8,406 nucleotides of DNA from CAUVKI01 sp963552605 (GTDB lineage Bacteria > Bacillota > Clostridia > Tissierellales > Peptoniphilaceae), in contig CAUVKI010000055.1 of the NCBI GenBank assembly GCA_963552605.1, forward strand, positions 1-8,406. The letters run 5' to 3'. Positions 1 to 6,613 of this stretch are shown here, in pieces. Position 1 is the first letter of the stretch, and every line of letters starts with the position of its first letter. The notes below the pieces were generated by a model that was not told the origin of the DNA, did not search any database, and was given only the letters and a program-made list of their open reading frames with translations. The translations under genes and the position numbers were made by a program.

Positions 1-68
1 GGCTTTCAACGGAGAAGATTGCACTTGCAACGGGGCTTTCACTCAAAGAAGTTGATGCTTTGCGTTAA
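1..68 (+). CDS. C-terminal end of a probable Rpn-type (PD-(D/E)XK nuclease/transposase family) protein, partial
   Basis: Only the 3' end is present. Reading from position 3, the last 21 codons give LSTEKIALATGLSLKEVDAL plus R, then TAA at 66-68. A short helix followed by an 'IAxATGLSxxEVxxL' helix-turn-helix-like tail is typical of the C-terminus of Rpn family proteins (recombination-promoting nuclease/putative transposase), which are abundant in Firmicutes. The catalytic nuclease domain would lie left of the window, so neither activity nor intactness can be judged. The coding call is supported by an intrinsic terminator that begins at the stop codon. Other proteins with a similar C-terminal helix pair remain possible, so the family is an inference from a very short tail. 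Confidence 0.45.
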   Translation, partial: LSTEKIALATGLSLKEVDALR

Positions 69-96
69 AAAAGAGCTCTCAAGGCTCTTTTTTTTT
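67..96 (+). terminator. Intrinsic terminator of the upstream partial gene
   Basis: A run of A and GAGCT (67-77) pairs with GGCTC and T residues (83-93) around a five-base CTCAA loop, and the T-run continues to 96. The stem overlaps the stop codon of the upstream gene, so it ends that transcript. It also separates that transcript from everything to the right. The A-rich left arm could let it work weakly in the other direction, for the leftward M28-like gene. Confidence 0.8.
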
Positions 97-570
97 AATT
101 CTTCAGTGTCACTCACGCCTGAATCACGGAAACCAATTTTCAAAGAAACAAAAGATAGAGTATAACAGAGCCACTATGAAAAACAACACAAAAGAATACT
201 TTATGGCAGAGAAGAATGGGAAGCTTTAAAAAGCAGATGTACACTTTGAAGAAAACTGCTGCCGAATAGAAGATAAGACAATTCGGGATAATTTAAGTCT
301 GTTCGGGAAATTAGGGCTCAACATAATAATAAGACACAAGGAAAAGTCAAAATCCAAACTTGCATTTTCTAAGATTATGCCGGATTGCTTACTTGACTCT
401 TCCCGTCTTCTTGAGGTCGTTAAACTCTCCCACTTAAACCGGGAGTGGCTCTAACCCTCCCTAAAATCATTGCCGGATGAGATTTTGAAATGTCATTGTC
501 TGCACCGCTTATGCTTCCGAATGATACAATTAGAGCAAAAAGCAATACCGCTGATTTAGCATTTACAAAC
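97..570. other. Gene-poor stretch with decayed reading-frame fragments
   Basis: No complete, well-initiated gene was found here. Three things can be seen. First, plus-strand frame fragments: positions 166-249 read QSHYEKQHKRILYGREEWEA and onward, open between stops but with no start. An ATG at 176 with only 17 codons is followed by a further open stretch from 230 to the stop at 452-454, again without a start. Second, the left copy of a direct repeat (341-419). Third, a minus-strand frame with a hydrophobic, signal-like stretch, stopping at 420-422, that could start at an ATG at 615-617 inside the 3' end of the lipoprotein gene. A CTCCC/GGGAG stem-loop (427-445) follows the repeat but has no T-run. 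The impression is of remnants of one or more lost genes. Confidence 0.5.
341..419 (+). repeat. Direct repeat, left copy (79 bp)
   Basis: This segment matches 1727-1802 in the same orientation. Across 76 aligned positions there are only four differences, all transitions, plus one 3-base indel. The two copies bracket the M28-like lipoprotein gene, with a start-to-start distance of 1386 bp. Internal complementarity can be seen (AGTCAA at 345-350 with TTGACT at 393-398; AATCC at 351-355 with GGATT at 382-386), so the element could fold. In the plus-strand frame of both copies the indel is in frame and two of the four substitutions are synonymous, so it may be a duplicated gene end rather than a non-coding element. 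Confidence 0.9.
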
Positions 571-1629
571 TTACTCGAATGAAAGTTCGTTCGCAAAAAC
601 GGAAATAAATTTCGCATCTTCAACCAACATACCTTGATCCACGAAGGAATCATCTTCTTCCTTTATGAGTTTCCTCCCTTGGTCAAAACTCTTTGCAAAA
701 ACGTCCACGGTAGTATAACAAGTATTCAAAATTCCGTAAGATTTGAAAGATACACTATCTCCCATTGTTCCTACAGAAGGCTGAATCGAAAGGTTGGGAA
801 AAATCTTTCTCGCTTGGTTAAGAAAAAAATTATCTTTTACCATGTCATACCTATATGTTTTCTTGTTCAGTTTTTGATCAACCACCAAACACATTTGTCT
901 GTTGTTTTTATTTCCAACCAGATCCAAATTCATACTCGCACGGATTAAGCCCCGTTCTTTTTCGGACATACGAGAGAGAAAAACCCTTGAACCATACATT
1001 CCACTCTTTTCTGCATCAAAGAACACAAAAACGGGTTCAAACGACAATTCAGTGTCCCTAAAAATTCTGGCTACTTCCATAACAACAGCAACCGCCGCAC
1101 CATCATCCAAAGCTCCGACACTATCTCCATAAGTGTCATAATGTGTGTAAAAGATCATCTTGGGTTTACCTGTTTTATCAGGTCTTTGTGCAATTATATT
1201 TCTACCTTCGGCAATCTTTGTTCCGTTGGGCTTCTCAGGGGTTTTCAATCTCTTTATCACAGCTTCTTCAGCGGTTTCTCTGTAAACCGGAAAAGGCTGA
1301 AATGAAACCTCATAACCATAAGACATCATTTTTTCCCGTATATAATTCCCCACGGATATGTTTCCTTCAGTTCCCGTCTTTCTAGGTTTTGAAACAATCA
1401 TTTTAAAGTTTTCAGAAATCTCTTTCCGTGATAAACTTTCCTCTATGTCGGAGCGAGTTTTTTCCACAAGAGAAACTTCTTCAACTTCGTTCTCCTCTTC
1501 AACAACTGAAACAGCTTTAATTTCTCCGTTTTCTCTGTATACGGGAGCATTGCTTTCTTTACTTGCGCAAGCTGATACAAGAGCGCAAAGCAAAAGGGTA
1601 AAAATGAATTTTGCAGAATATTTCTTCAT
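571..1629 (-). CDS. M28-like metallopeptidase-domain lipoprotein, possibly catalytically degenerate
   Basis: This encodes a 352-residue predicted lipoprotein. Residues 1-20 are a signal peptide with lipobox VSAC, so Cys21 should be lipidated and the protein held on the outer face of the membrane. A Glu-rich linker (about 44-70) leads to an M28 aminopeptidase-like domain (about 80-350). Recognisable motifs are THYDT with the metal-binding-type His163, GALDDG with Asp175, FFDAEKSGMYGS with the catalytic-type Glu207, and MNLDLVG with Asp236. Two usual zinc-ligand positions look changed: the second Glu of the EE pair is Lys208, and no C-terminal HTxxD-type His is visible (GDSVSF and CYTTVD stand there). 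It may therefore be a binding protein or an altered peptidase. The start at 1629 is chosen because it opens the signal peptide and follows AAAGGA at 1641-1646. The longer open frame upstream runs through the promoter. The gene is monocistronic and divergent from the U32 operon. Confidence 0.85.
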   Translation of the reverse strand: MKKYSAKFIFTLLLCALVSACASKESNAPVYRENGEIKAVSVVEEENEVEEVSLVEKTRSDIEESLSRKEISENFKMIVSKPRKTGTEGNISVGNYIREKMMSYGYEVSFQPFPVYRETAEEAVIKRLKTPEKPNGTKIAEGRNIIAQRPDKTGKPKMIFYTHYDTYGDSVGALDDGAAVAVVMEVARIFRDTELSFEPVFVFFDAEKSGMYGSRVFLSRMSEKERGLIRASMNLDLVGNKNNRQMCLVVDQKLNKKTYRYDMVKDNFFLNQARKIFPNLSIQPSVGTMGDSVSFKSYGILNTCYTTVDVFAKSFDQGRKLIKEEDDSFVDQGMLVEDAKFISVFANELSFE

Positions 1630-1640
1630 TTGAAATCCCA

Positions 1641-1646
1641 TCCTTT
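1641..1646 (-). promoter_or_regulatory. Ribosome binding site of the M28-like lipoprotein gene
   Basis: On the minus strand AAAGGA lies 11 bases before the ATG at 1627-1629. It directly abuts another in-frame ATG (1639-1641), which is too close to be used, so the ATG opening the lipoprotein signal peptide is preferred. Confidence 0.55.
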
Positions 1647-1677
1647 CATTTTGGTATAAAAACCTTATCCAATTCAA

Positions 1678-1706
1678 ATTGTATGGCAAGTAATATGAAA
1701 TGTCAA
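1678..1706 (-). promoter_or_regulatory. Sigma-A type promoter of the M28-like lipoprotein gene
   Basis: Read on the minus strand, a perfect -35 box TTGACA (1701-1706) is followed by exactly 17 bases and then a -10 box TACAAT (1678-1683), five of six to consensus. Transcription would start near 1671, giving a leader of about 40 bases before the ATG at 1629. The -35 box lies about 20 bp from the right repeat copy, so the repeat occupies the position where an activator or an UP-like element would act. Near-consensus boxes suggest substantial constitutive expression. Confidence 0.8.
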
Positions 1707-1726
1707 TGCTTTTTTTCGAAATCACT

Positions 1727-1802
1727 GAAAAGTCAAAATCCAAACTTGCGCTTCCTAAGATGCCGGATTGCTTGCTTGACTCTTCCCGTCTTCTTGAGGT
1801 CG
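1727..1802 (+). repeat. Direct repeat, right copy (76 bp)
   Basis: Second copy of the element at 341-419, in the same orientation. It lacks three bases present in the left copy near the middle. It sits just upstream of the M28-like gene's promoter and just before the rightward hairpin at 1819-1836. In the plus-strand frame it falls within a 34-codon open frame (ATG 1706 to TAA 1808-1810) with no evident ribosome binding site. The pairing segments AGTCAA/TTGACT and AATCC/GGATT are kept, while the central GCAT/ATGC pairing of the left copy is lost. Confidence 0.9.
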
Positions 1803-1818
1803 CTTGTTAAAATTGATT

Positions 1819-1845
1819 TCCCTTGCGATAGAGGGATTTTTCTTT
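1819..1845 (+). terminator. Terminator-like hairpin upstream of the U32 gene
   Basis: TCCCTT (1819-1824) pairs with GAGGGA (1831-1836, one G-U pair) around a six-base GCGATA loop, and TTTTTCTTTTATTT follows. It has the form of an intrinsic terminator on the plus strand, but no plus-strand gene ends nearby. It could be left over from a lost gene whose 3' end is the adjacent repeat. It could insulate the operon from upstream transcription, or act as an attenuator if transcription begins upstream of it. Confidence 0.45.
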
Positions 1846-1862
1846 TATTTCCATTTCTTTTA

Positions 1863-1871
1863 TGGTACGAT
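1863..1871 (+). promoter_or_regulatory. Possible extended -10 promoter of the U32-mutS2-argS operon
   Basis: TGGTACGAT reads as TG-N followed by a TACGAT -10 box (four of six to consensus), a form often seen in low-GC Gram-positives. The region where a -35 box would fall (about 1843-1848) is only T-rich. Transcription would start near 1878, giving a very short leader. An alternative is TGTTAAAAT at 1805-1813, an extended -10 that would place the 1819-1836 hairpin at the start of the transcript. Neither is strong. Confidence 0.3.
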
Positions 1872-1878
1872 ACATTCT

Positions 1879-1883
1879 AAGGA
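1879..1883 (+). promoter_or_regulatory. Ribosome binding site of the U32 gene (start is ambiguous)
   Basis: AAGGA lies 7 bases before a GTG at 1891, 10 before a GTG at 1894 and 16 before the ATG at 1900, all in the same frame. Spacing favours a GTG start. Family N-termini (MELLxPAG) favour the ATG, which has only a weak GAG at 1889-1891 in a useful position. The choice changes the protein by at most three residues. Confidence 0.5.
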
Positions 1884-1899
1884 AAGAAGAGTGGTGGTT

Positions 1900-4218
1900 A
1901 TGGAATTACTTTCGCCCGCCGGTTCGTGGGAGTGTCTTAAAGCTGCTTGTGAAGCGGGAGCGGACGCTGTGTATTTTGGTGGAAAGGCTTTTGGAGCCAG
2001 AGCATTTTCCGAAAATTTTGACAGGGAGAACACTATAAAAGCTCTTAGACACTTAAGGCTTAGGGGCGTGAAAAGTTATGTTGCAGTGAATACCGTCCTA
2101 AAGACCGAGGAATTTGATTCTTGTATAGATTGGGTGAAATTTTTGTACGAGGAAGGTGCGGACGCTGTAATACTTTCGGATATAGGACTTTTATATGCCG
2201 TTCGTGAATTTTTTCCCGAAATGGAAATTCACGCCTCGACTCAGATGAGCGTCGGAAGTTATGAGGGAGCTTTATTCTTATGCAATTTGGGGATAAAGCG
2301 GGTTGTTATGGGTCGTGAAACTCCTTTGACCGAAATAGAAAAAATTAAGGAACTTCCCATTGAGGTGGAAATTTTTTGTCATGGTGCGCTTTGCGTTTCC
2401 GTTTCGGGAAAATGTTTGCTTTCAAGCGTTATAGGAGGGAGGAGCGGAAACAGAGGACGATGTGCGCAGCCTTGCCGTAATGTTTATAGACTTTTGAATA
2501 ATAAAAAGCAAATCGGGCTTAAAGGATATTATCTAAGTCCCAAGGATTTGATGACGCTCGGTGAAATTGAAACTTTTAAATCCCTCGGAGTAAGCACTCT
2601 AAAAATTGAAGGGAGAATGAAGCGGGCGGAATATGTCTATGTGATTACTTCAATTTATAGGAGAGCACTGGACGGAGAGCTTAGAGAAGAGGATTTTAAA
2701 GATGCGCTCCAGATTTTTAATAGGGGTTTCACTAAAGGTATTACTTTGGGAGATTTCGGAAAAAATTTTATCGGAAGCCGTCCCGATAACGGCGGGATAC
2801 TTTTGGGGAATGTAGAAAAAGTTGATAAGAACATTTTTTTAAGGCTCTATGAAGATCTTGAAAAAGGAGACGGGTTGTCTTATGTAAAGACCTCAGGTGA
2901 GGAGGGCGGCTTCATTTCCCCCGTCGAAGGAAAAAGGGGCGAGCTTGTATCATTTGAGAAACCGAAAGATTTCGGATTTAATTCGGAATTGAGAAGAACT
3001 TCTTCCATAAAATTGATTAAGAGTGTTTCGGGGAAAAGCAAAAGAAAACATAGAAAGGTGATTTTCAATTTCAAAGCCGAAGCAAAAAAAACTATGGAAC
3101 TTGTTATGACGCTCTCTGATGAGAGTATGTCCGTTAAGGTTTATTCCGTTTCAATTCCCGAGATTGCAAAGAGCAGTTCAATTTCTGCGGACGAAGTTTC
3201 AAAACTTTTAAGTAAAACCGGAGATACCGTGTATGAAGTTGTGAAAATAGAAACTTATATCAAGGAAAACCTTTTTATTCCGCTCGGGTCTATAAATAAG
3301 TTAAGAAGAGAGGCTTGTGCGGAAATGGACGCTTGTCTTTTGCAAATCTCCCGTTCGGTAAATGGCTTTGAAGACGAAAAATCCGCTTTCACAAAGTCCG
3401 TGGTAAGAAGAGGAAGAACCCTTGATGAGAGAAGTCTTTCCATTTCGATTATAGATAAAGAGCAGTTAAAATACATTGACCCTGAGAAAACTAAAAGGAT
3501 ATACGCTCCTTTTTGGGACGAGAAATTGGTTGACTACAAGGAAAAATATTTATTTCTTCCCCTGTACCCCAAGGAGGAGGATATCCCCGAAGGCAAGTTT
3601 GACGGAGTTAGAGTCTGCACTCTTGACGCATTGAATTTCGCGCTTTCAAATGAAGTGCTTAGGGGAGCGGAAATAGTTTTAAGCGAGGAAATGAATTTGG
3701 CAAACCCTTATTCGATATGTTTTTTGCGTGCTTTTTGGGCGAGAGAATTTTCCCCCTCAAGAGAGCTTAACCTTAGGGAACTTGCTTCATTAAAAGGTCT
3801 TGACCTACCTATGGAGATACAGATTTACGGAAGAGTGCCGGTTATGTATATAAGGAATTGCCCTTTTTCCGCAGTTAAAAATTGTACGGACGAATTAAAC
3901 TGCTCAAGCTGCGGTTATCGTGTCAATTCGTCGCTGATTGATTTGAGAAAAGCTGAATTTCCCGCATTAAGAAAGAATAAAATGACAGTTATCTATAACA
4001 GTGTGCCTCTTATGGCATCGAAATCGATTGATAAGATTGGGGAGCTTGCCTGTAATGCACGGCTGGATTTTACCGATGAGTTTTCGGAAATTTCAGATAT
4101 ACAGACTTTATTTTACGATTTGTGGGTTGAGAAAAAGCTTACCGAGTACGACAAAATGACTATGGAGAAATTGAAGCGAAATTTTACCAACGGTCACTTT
4201 GAACGAGGTGTAGAGTAA
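1900..4218 (+). CDS. U32 family protein with DUF3656-like domain (RlhA-like 23S rRNA hydroxylation protein)
   Basis: This is a 772-residue protein of the U32 'collagenase-like peptidase' family. Characterised bacterial members (RlhA, TrhP, UbiU/V) act in RNA or ubiquinone hydroxylation and use Fe-S cluster cysteines, so a peptidase role is unlikely. The U32 core spans about 1-290: MELLSPAGSW start, IHASTQ (110-115), then the family signature EIFCHGALCVSVSGKC (157-172) and GRCAQPCR (186-193), giving likely cluster cysteines 165, 172, 188 and 192. A DUF3656-like segment (about 385-475, ending NKLRREA) and a C-terminal U32-like region (about 515-740) follow. That layout matches RlhA (23S rRNA C2501 hydroxylation in E. 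coli) better than the shorter TrhP. GRVPVMYIRNCPF plus cysteines 654, 662, 668 and 671 may form a second metal site. It is the first gene of the operon, 13 bp before mutS2. The U32 assignment is firm; the exact RNA target is inferred. Confidence 0.9.
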   Translation: MELLSPAGSWECLKAACEAGADAVYFGGKAFGARAFSENFDRENTIKALRHLRLRGVKSYVAVNTVLKTEEFDSCIDWVKFLYEEGADAVILSDIGLLYAVREFFPEMEIHASTQMSVGSYEGALFLCNLGIKRVVMGRETPLTEIEKIKELPIEVEIFCHGALCVSVSGKCLLSSVIGGRSGNRGRCAQPCRNVYRLLNNKKQIGLKGYYLSPKDLMTLGEIETFKSLGVSTLKIEGRMKRAEYVYVITSIYRRALDGELREEDFKDALQIFNRGFTKGITLGDFGKNFIGSRPDNGGILLGNVEKVDKNIFLRLYEDLEKGDGLSYVKTSGEEGGFISPVEGKRGELVSFEKPKDFGFNSELRRTSSIKLIKSVSGKSKRKHRKVIFNFKAEAKKTMELVMTLSDESMSVKVYSVSIPEIAKSSSISADEVSKLLSKTGDTVYEVVKIETYIKENLFIPLGSINKLRREACAEMDACLLQISRSVNGFEDEKSAFTKSVVRRGRTLDERSLSISIIDKEQLKYIDPEKTKRIYAPFWDEKLVDYKEKYLFLPLYPKEEDIPEGKFDGVRVCTLDALNFALSNEVLRGAEIVLSEEMNLANPYSICFLRAFWAREFSPSRELNLRELASLKGLDLPMEIQIYGRVPVMYIRNCPFSAVKNCTDELNCSSCGYRVNSSLIDLRKAEFPALRKNKMTVIYNSVPLMASKSIDKIGELACNARLDFTDEFSEISDIQTLFYDLWVEKKLTEYDKMTMEKLKRNFTNGHFERGVE

Positions 4219-4219
4219 T

Positions 4220-4225
4220 AAGGAG
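4220..4225 (+). promoter_or_regulatory. Ribosome binding site of mutS2
   Basis: AAGGAG begins just after the U32 stop codon. It is 3 bases from a first ATG (4229) and 6 bases from a second, adjacent ATG (4232). The second has normal spacing and is taken as the start. The short gap to the upstream stop suggests coupled translation. Confidence 0.75.
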
Positions 4226-4231
4226 CAAATG

Positions 4232-6592
4232 ATGAATGAGAGAGCATTGCGGATATTGGAATTTGACAAGATAACAGCTCAGTTGGAGGAGTGTGCCGTA
4301 TCTTCCGTCGGAAAGTCTTATGCAAAAGCCGTCACTCCTTCAGAAGATTTGGACGAGGTTCAGAGGTGGCAGGAAGAAACCGAGGAAGCTCTTAGGTGTC
4401 TTATTAAAAAAGGCGCTCCCGAGTTGTTCGGTATAAAAAATCTCAGTCCCGAAACCTCAAGGGCGAGAATGGGAGGCACTCTCACCCCTCAAGGACTTTT
4501 GAATATAGGGGGTTCTTTGAGAGCCTCAAGGGGGCTTGAACGATATGGAAAAGAGCTTTCTGAAAATGAAGTTGATGCGGTGAAAATTATTGAGATAACC
4601 TCACTTCTCTACCAAAACCCCGGACTTGAAGAAGAGATTGATTTATGTATTGAAAATGAGGAAACCGTTCGGGATTCGGCAAGCAATAAATTGTTTTCCA
4701 TAAGAAAAAAAATCTCTCGAAAGAATGATGAAATCAGAGAGAGAATGCAAAAGCTGATAAAAAATTCGGATACCAAAAAATATCTTCAGGATTCTTTGGT
4801 GGTAATGAGAGATGGAAGATTTTGTCTTCCCGTAAAAAGGGAGTCGCAGGGAAGTATTAAAGGAGTGGCGCATGACGCTTCAAGCTCGGGACAAACCGTT
4901 TTTGTTGAACCCATAGAGGTTGTAAAGATCAACAATGAGCTTAGGGAACTTTCAGCAGAGGAAAAAGAAGAGGTTGAAAGAATTTTAAGCGCACTTTCCC
5001 ATAAGGTGTCGGAAGTTTCCGAGCAGATAGATGCAAATCAGGAGCTTTTGGTATCTCTTGATTTTATTTTTGCTAAGGGAAAACTTGCATTAAAGATGGA
5101 TGCATCACGCCCCGAACTCAACCGCAAAGGATTTTTAAATTTTAAGAAAGCAAGACACCCTCTGATAAATCCTGAACTTTGCGTTCCGATAGATGTCAGC
5201 TTGGGGAGAGATTTTTCAACCTTGGTGATTACCGGACCCAATACCGGAGGAAAGACGGTCACTCTTAAAACTGTCGGACTGCTTTCGCTTATGGTGCAAA
5301 CAGGTTTGCATATCCCCGTGCAGGAGGGTTCGGAGGCGGCAGTCTTTACCGAGATTTTTGCGGATATCGGAGATGAACAGAGTATAGAGCAAAGCCTTTC
5401 CACTTTCTCGTCGCACTTAAAAAATATAGTGGAGATTATGACAAATCTGAGAGTGAACAGTTTGGTGCTGTTTGACGAGTTGGGTGCGGGAACCGACCCT
5501 CAGGAGGGTGCGGCACTTGCTATGGCACTTCTTGACTATTTGTTAAAGATAAAAGTCAGAACTTTAGCCACAACGCATTACAGTCAGCTTAAATTATACG
5601 CTCTTACAACCGAGGGAGTAAAAAACGCTTCCGTTGAATTTGATGTGGAGAGCCTAAGCCCCACTTATAAGTTGCTGATAGGACTTCCTGGAAAATCGAA
5701 TGCCTTTGCCATTTCCGAGAGGTTGGGGTTGAAACCGCATATCATCGAAGCGGCAAAAGCGATGATGGATAGGGATTCGATATCCTTTGAAGAAGTGCTT
5801 GCACGCTTGGATAGGGATAAAAAAGAAATTGAAGCTGCTCTTGAGGAAGCAAGAAAAGCCAAAGAGGAATCCGAAATCCTCAGAAAACGGCTGGAGAAGA
5901 AAAATGAAAAGCTTGACCTCTCCCGTGAGAAAGAATTGGAAAAGGCAAGAGATGAAGCAAGGGAAATCATAAGAGAAGCGAGAGAAGAGTCCGACGAGCT
6001 TTTGAAGATATTGAGAAAAAACGCCTCGCTAATCCCGAAAGAAGATATGCGGCTTGTTGAAGAACGCTCAAGAAAACTTAATGAGAAAAAAATTCAAACC
6101 AAAAGAGCTCCCTCGGTTTCAAATGTTTCTCCTGATGATTTGGAGATAGGAAGCTCGGTTGAAATCATTCCTTACCAAACTCAAGGTACGGTGCTTGAAA
6201 AACCTGCGGCTGAGGGAACGGTTTTGGTAAAGAGCGGAATTATGAAACTCAATGTAAAATTGTCGGAACTAAGACTCATACAAAAACCCTCCGACCCTAC
6301 CAAGGAGCAAAGAGGAAGATTAAGACAGCTAAGAAGCCAGTTTATATCTTCCGAACTCGATATTCGAGGGGAAACCGTGGACAGTGCAATCTTAAAACTT
6401 GATAAGTATCTTGATGATTGTTATATAGCGGGACTTGAAAGGGTTACCATTATACACGGAAAGGGTACGGGTGCTTTGAGAGAAGGAGTGAGAGAGTTTT
6501 TGAACAAGTCGAAGTATGTAAAGTGTATGGAATACGCTCCCATGAACTTGGGGGGAGATGGAGCAAGCATAGTAACAATCATAAACACATAG
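4232..6592 (+). CDS. mutS2: MutS2 family ATPase/endonuclease
   Basis: This is an intact 786-residue protein with full MutS2 architecture and no mismatch-recognition domain. In this numbering, a helical MutS core/clamp region covers about 1-310. The ABC-type ATPase holds Walker A GPNTGGKT (335-342), a signature-like STFSSH (390-395), Walker B LVLFDELGAGTD (411-422) and an H-loop TTH (447-449). A long Glu/Lys/Arg-rich coiled coil spans about 515-625, a small beta-rich KOW-like segment about 636-684, and the C-terminal Smr nuclease domain about 707-784 with LDIRG (709-713) and HGKGTG (742-747). MutS2 proteins bind branched DNA and suppress recombination in some species; in Bacillus subtilis MutS2 acts on collided ribosomes. 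The LDxR and HGxGxG motifs suggest an active Smr domain. It sits mid-operon between an RNA-modification gene and argS, a context that fits the translation role. An ATG one codon earlier (4229) is possible. Confidence 0.97.
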   Translation: MNERALRILEFDKITAQLEECAVSSVGKSYAKAVTPSEDLDEVQRWQEETEEALRCLIKKGAPELFGIKNLSPETSRARMGGTLTPQGLLNIGGSLRASRGLERYGKELSENEVDAVKIIEITSLLYQNPGLEEEIDLCIENEETVRDSASNKLFSIRKKISRKNDEIRERMQKLIKNSDTKKYLQDSLVVMRDGRFCLPVKRESQGSIKGVAHDASSSGQTVFVEPIEVVKINNELRELSAEEKEEVERILSALSHKVSEVSEQIDANQELLVSLDFIFAKGKLALKMDASRPELNRKGFLNFKKARHPLINPELCVPIDVSLGRDFSTLVITGPNTGGKTVTLKTVGLLSLMVQTGLHIPVQEGSEAAVFTEIFADIGDEQSIEQSLSTFSSHLKNIVEIMTNLRVNSLVLFDELGAGTDPQEGAALAMALLDYLLKIKVRTLATTHYSQLKLYALTTEGVKNASVEFDVESLSPTYKLLIGLPGKSNAFAISERLGLKPHIIEAAKAMMDRDSISFEEVLARLDRDKKEIEAALEEARKAKEESEILRKRLEKKNEKLDLSREKELEKARDEAREIIREAREESDELLKILRKNASLIPKEDMRLVEERSRKLNEKKIQTKRAPSVSNVSPDDLEIGSSVEIIPYQTQGTVLEKPAAEGTVLVKSGIMKLNVKLSELRLIQKPSDPTKEQRGRLRQLRSQFISSELDIRGETVDSAILKLDKYLDDCYIAGLERVTIIHGKGTGALREGVREFLNKSKYVKCMEYAPMNLGGDGASIVTIINT

Positions 6593-6613
6593 AGTAAGAC
6601 GGGAGGAAATCAT

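Noticed and set aside
427..448. A stem-loop after the lipoprotein gene as its terminator
   Set aside because: The CTCCC/GGGAG pairing is real, but on the minus strand no T-run follows it, and it lies about 125 bases after the stop codon. I could not identify a convincing terminator for the lipoprotein gene.
634..1633. Several plus-strand open frames opposite the lipoprotein gene
   Set aside because: They lack ribosome binding sites and family features, and are mirror images of a clearly coding minus-strand gene.
1630..1743. An in-frame N-terminal extension of the M28-like lipoprotein, starting at an ATG within the right repeat
   Set aside because: The extension would run across a near-perfect promoter and place the signal peptide and lipobox internally. 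The ATG at 1627-1629 opens a standard lipoprotein signal peptide and has an upstream AAAGGA.
341..1802. CRISPR array or insertion-sequence terminal repeats
   Set aside because: There are only two copies, spaced 1.3 kb apart, in direct and not inverted orientation, and no transposase gene lies between them.
1804..1899. A longer U32 protein starting at an ATG at 1804
   Set aside because: The added residues would be encoded by the hairpin, T-run and promoter-like DNA, have no ribosome binding site, and precede the conserved family N-terminus MELLSPAG.
5665..5972. Open frames on both strands in the coiled-coil part of mutS2
   Set aside because: The Glu/Lys/Arg-rich codons of the coiled coil leave other frames open by composition; no start signals or recognisable domains are present.
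6593..6613. A T-box or other riboswitch controlling argS
   Set aside because: The gap to mutS2 is only 21 bp, too short for any such leader; only a strong ribosome binding site is present.
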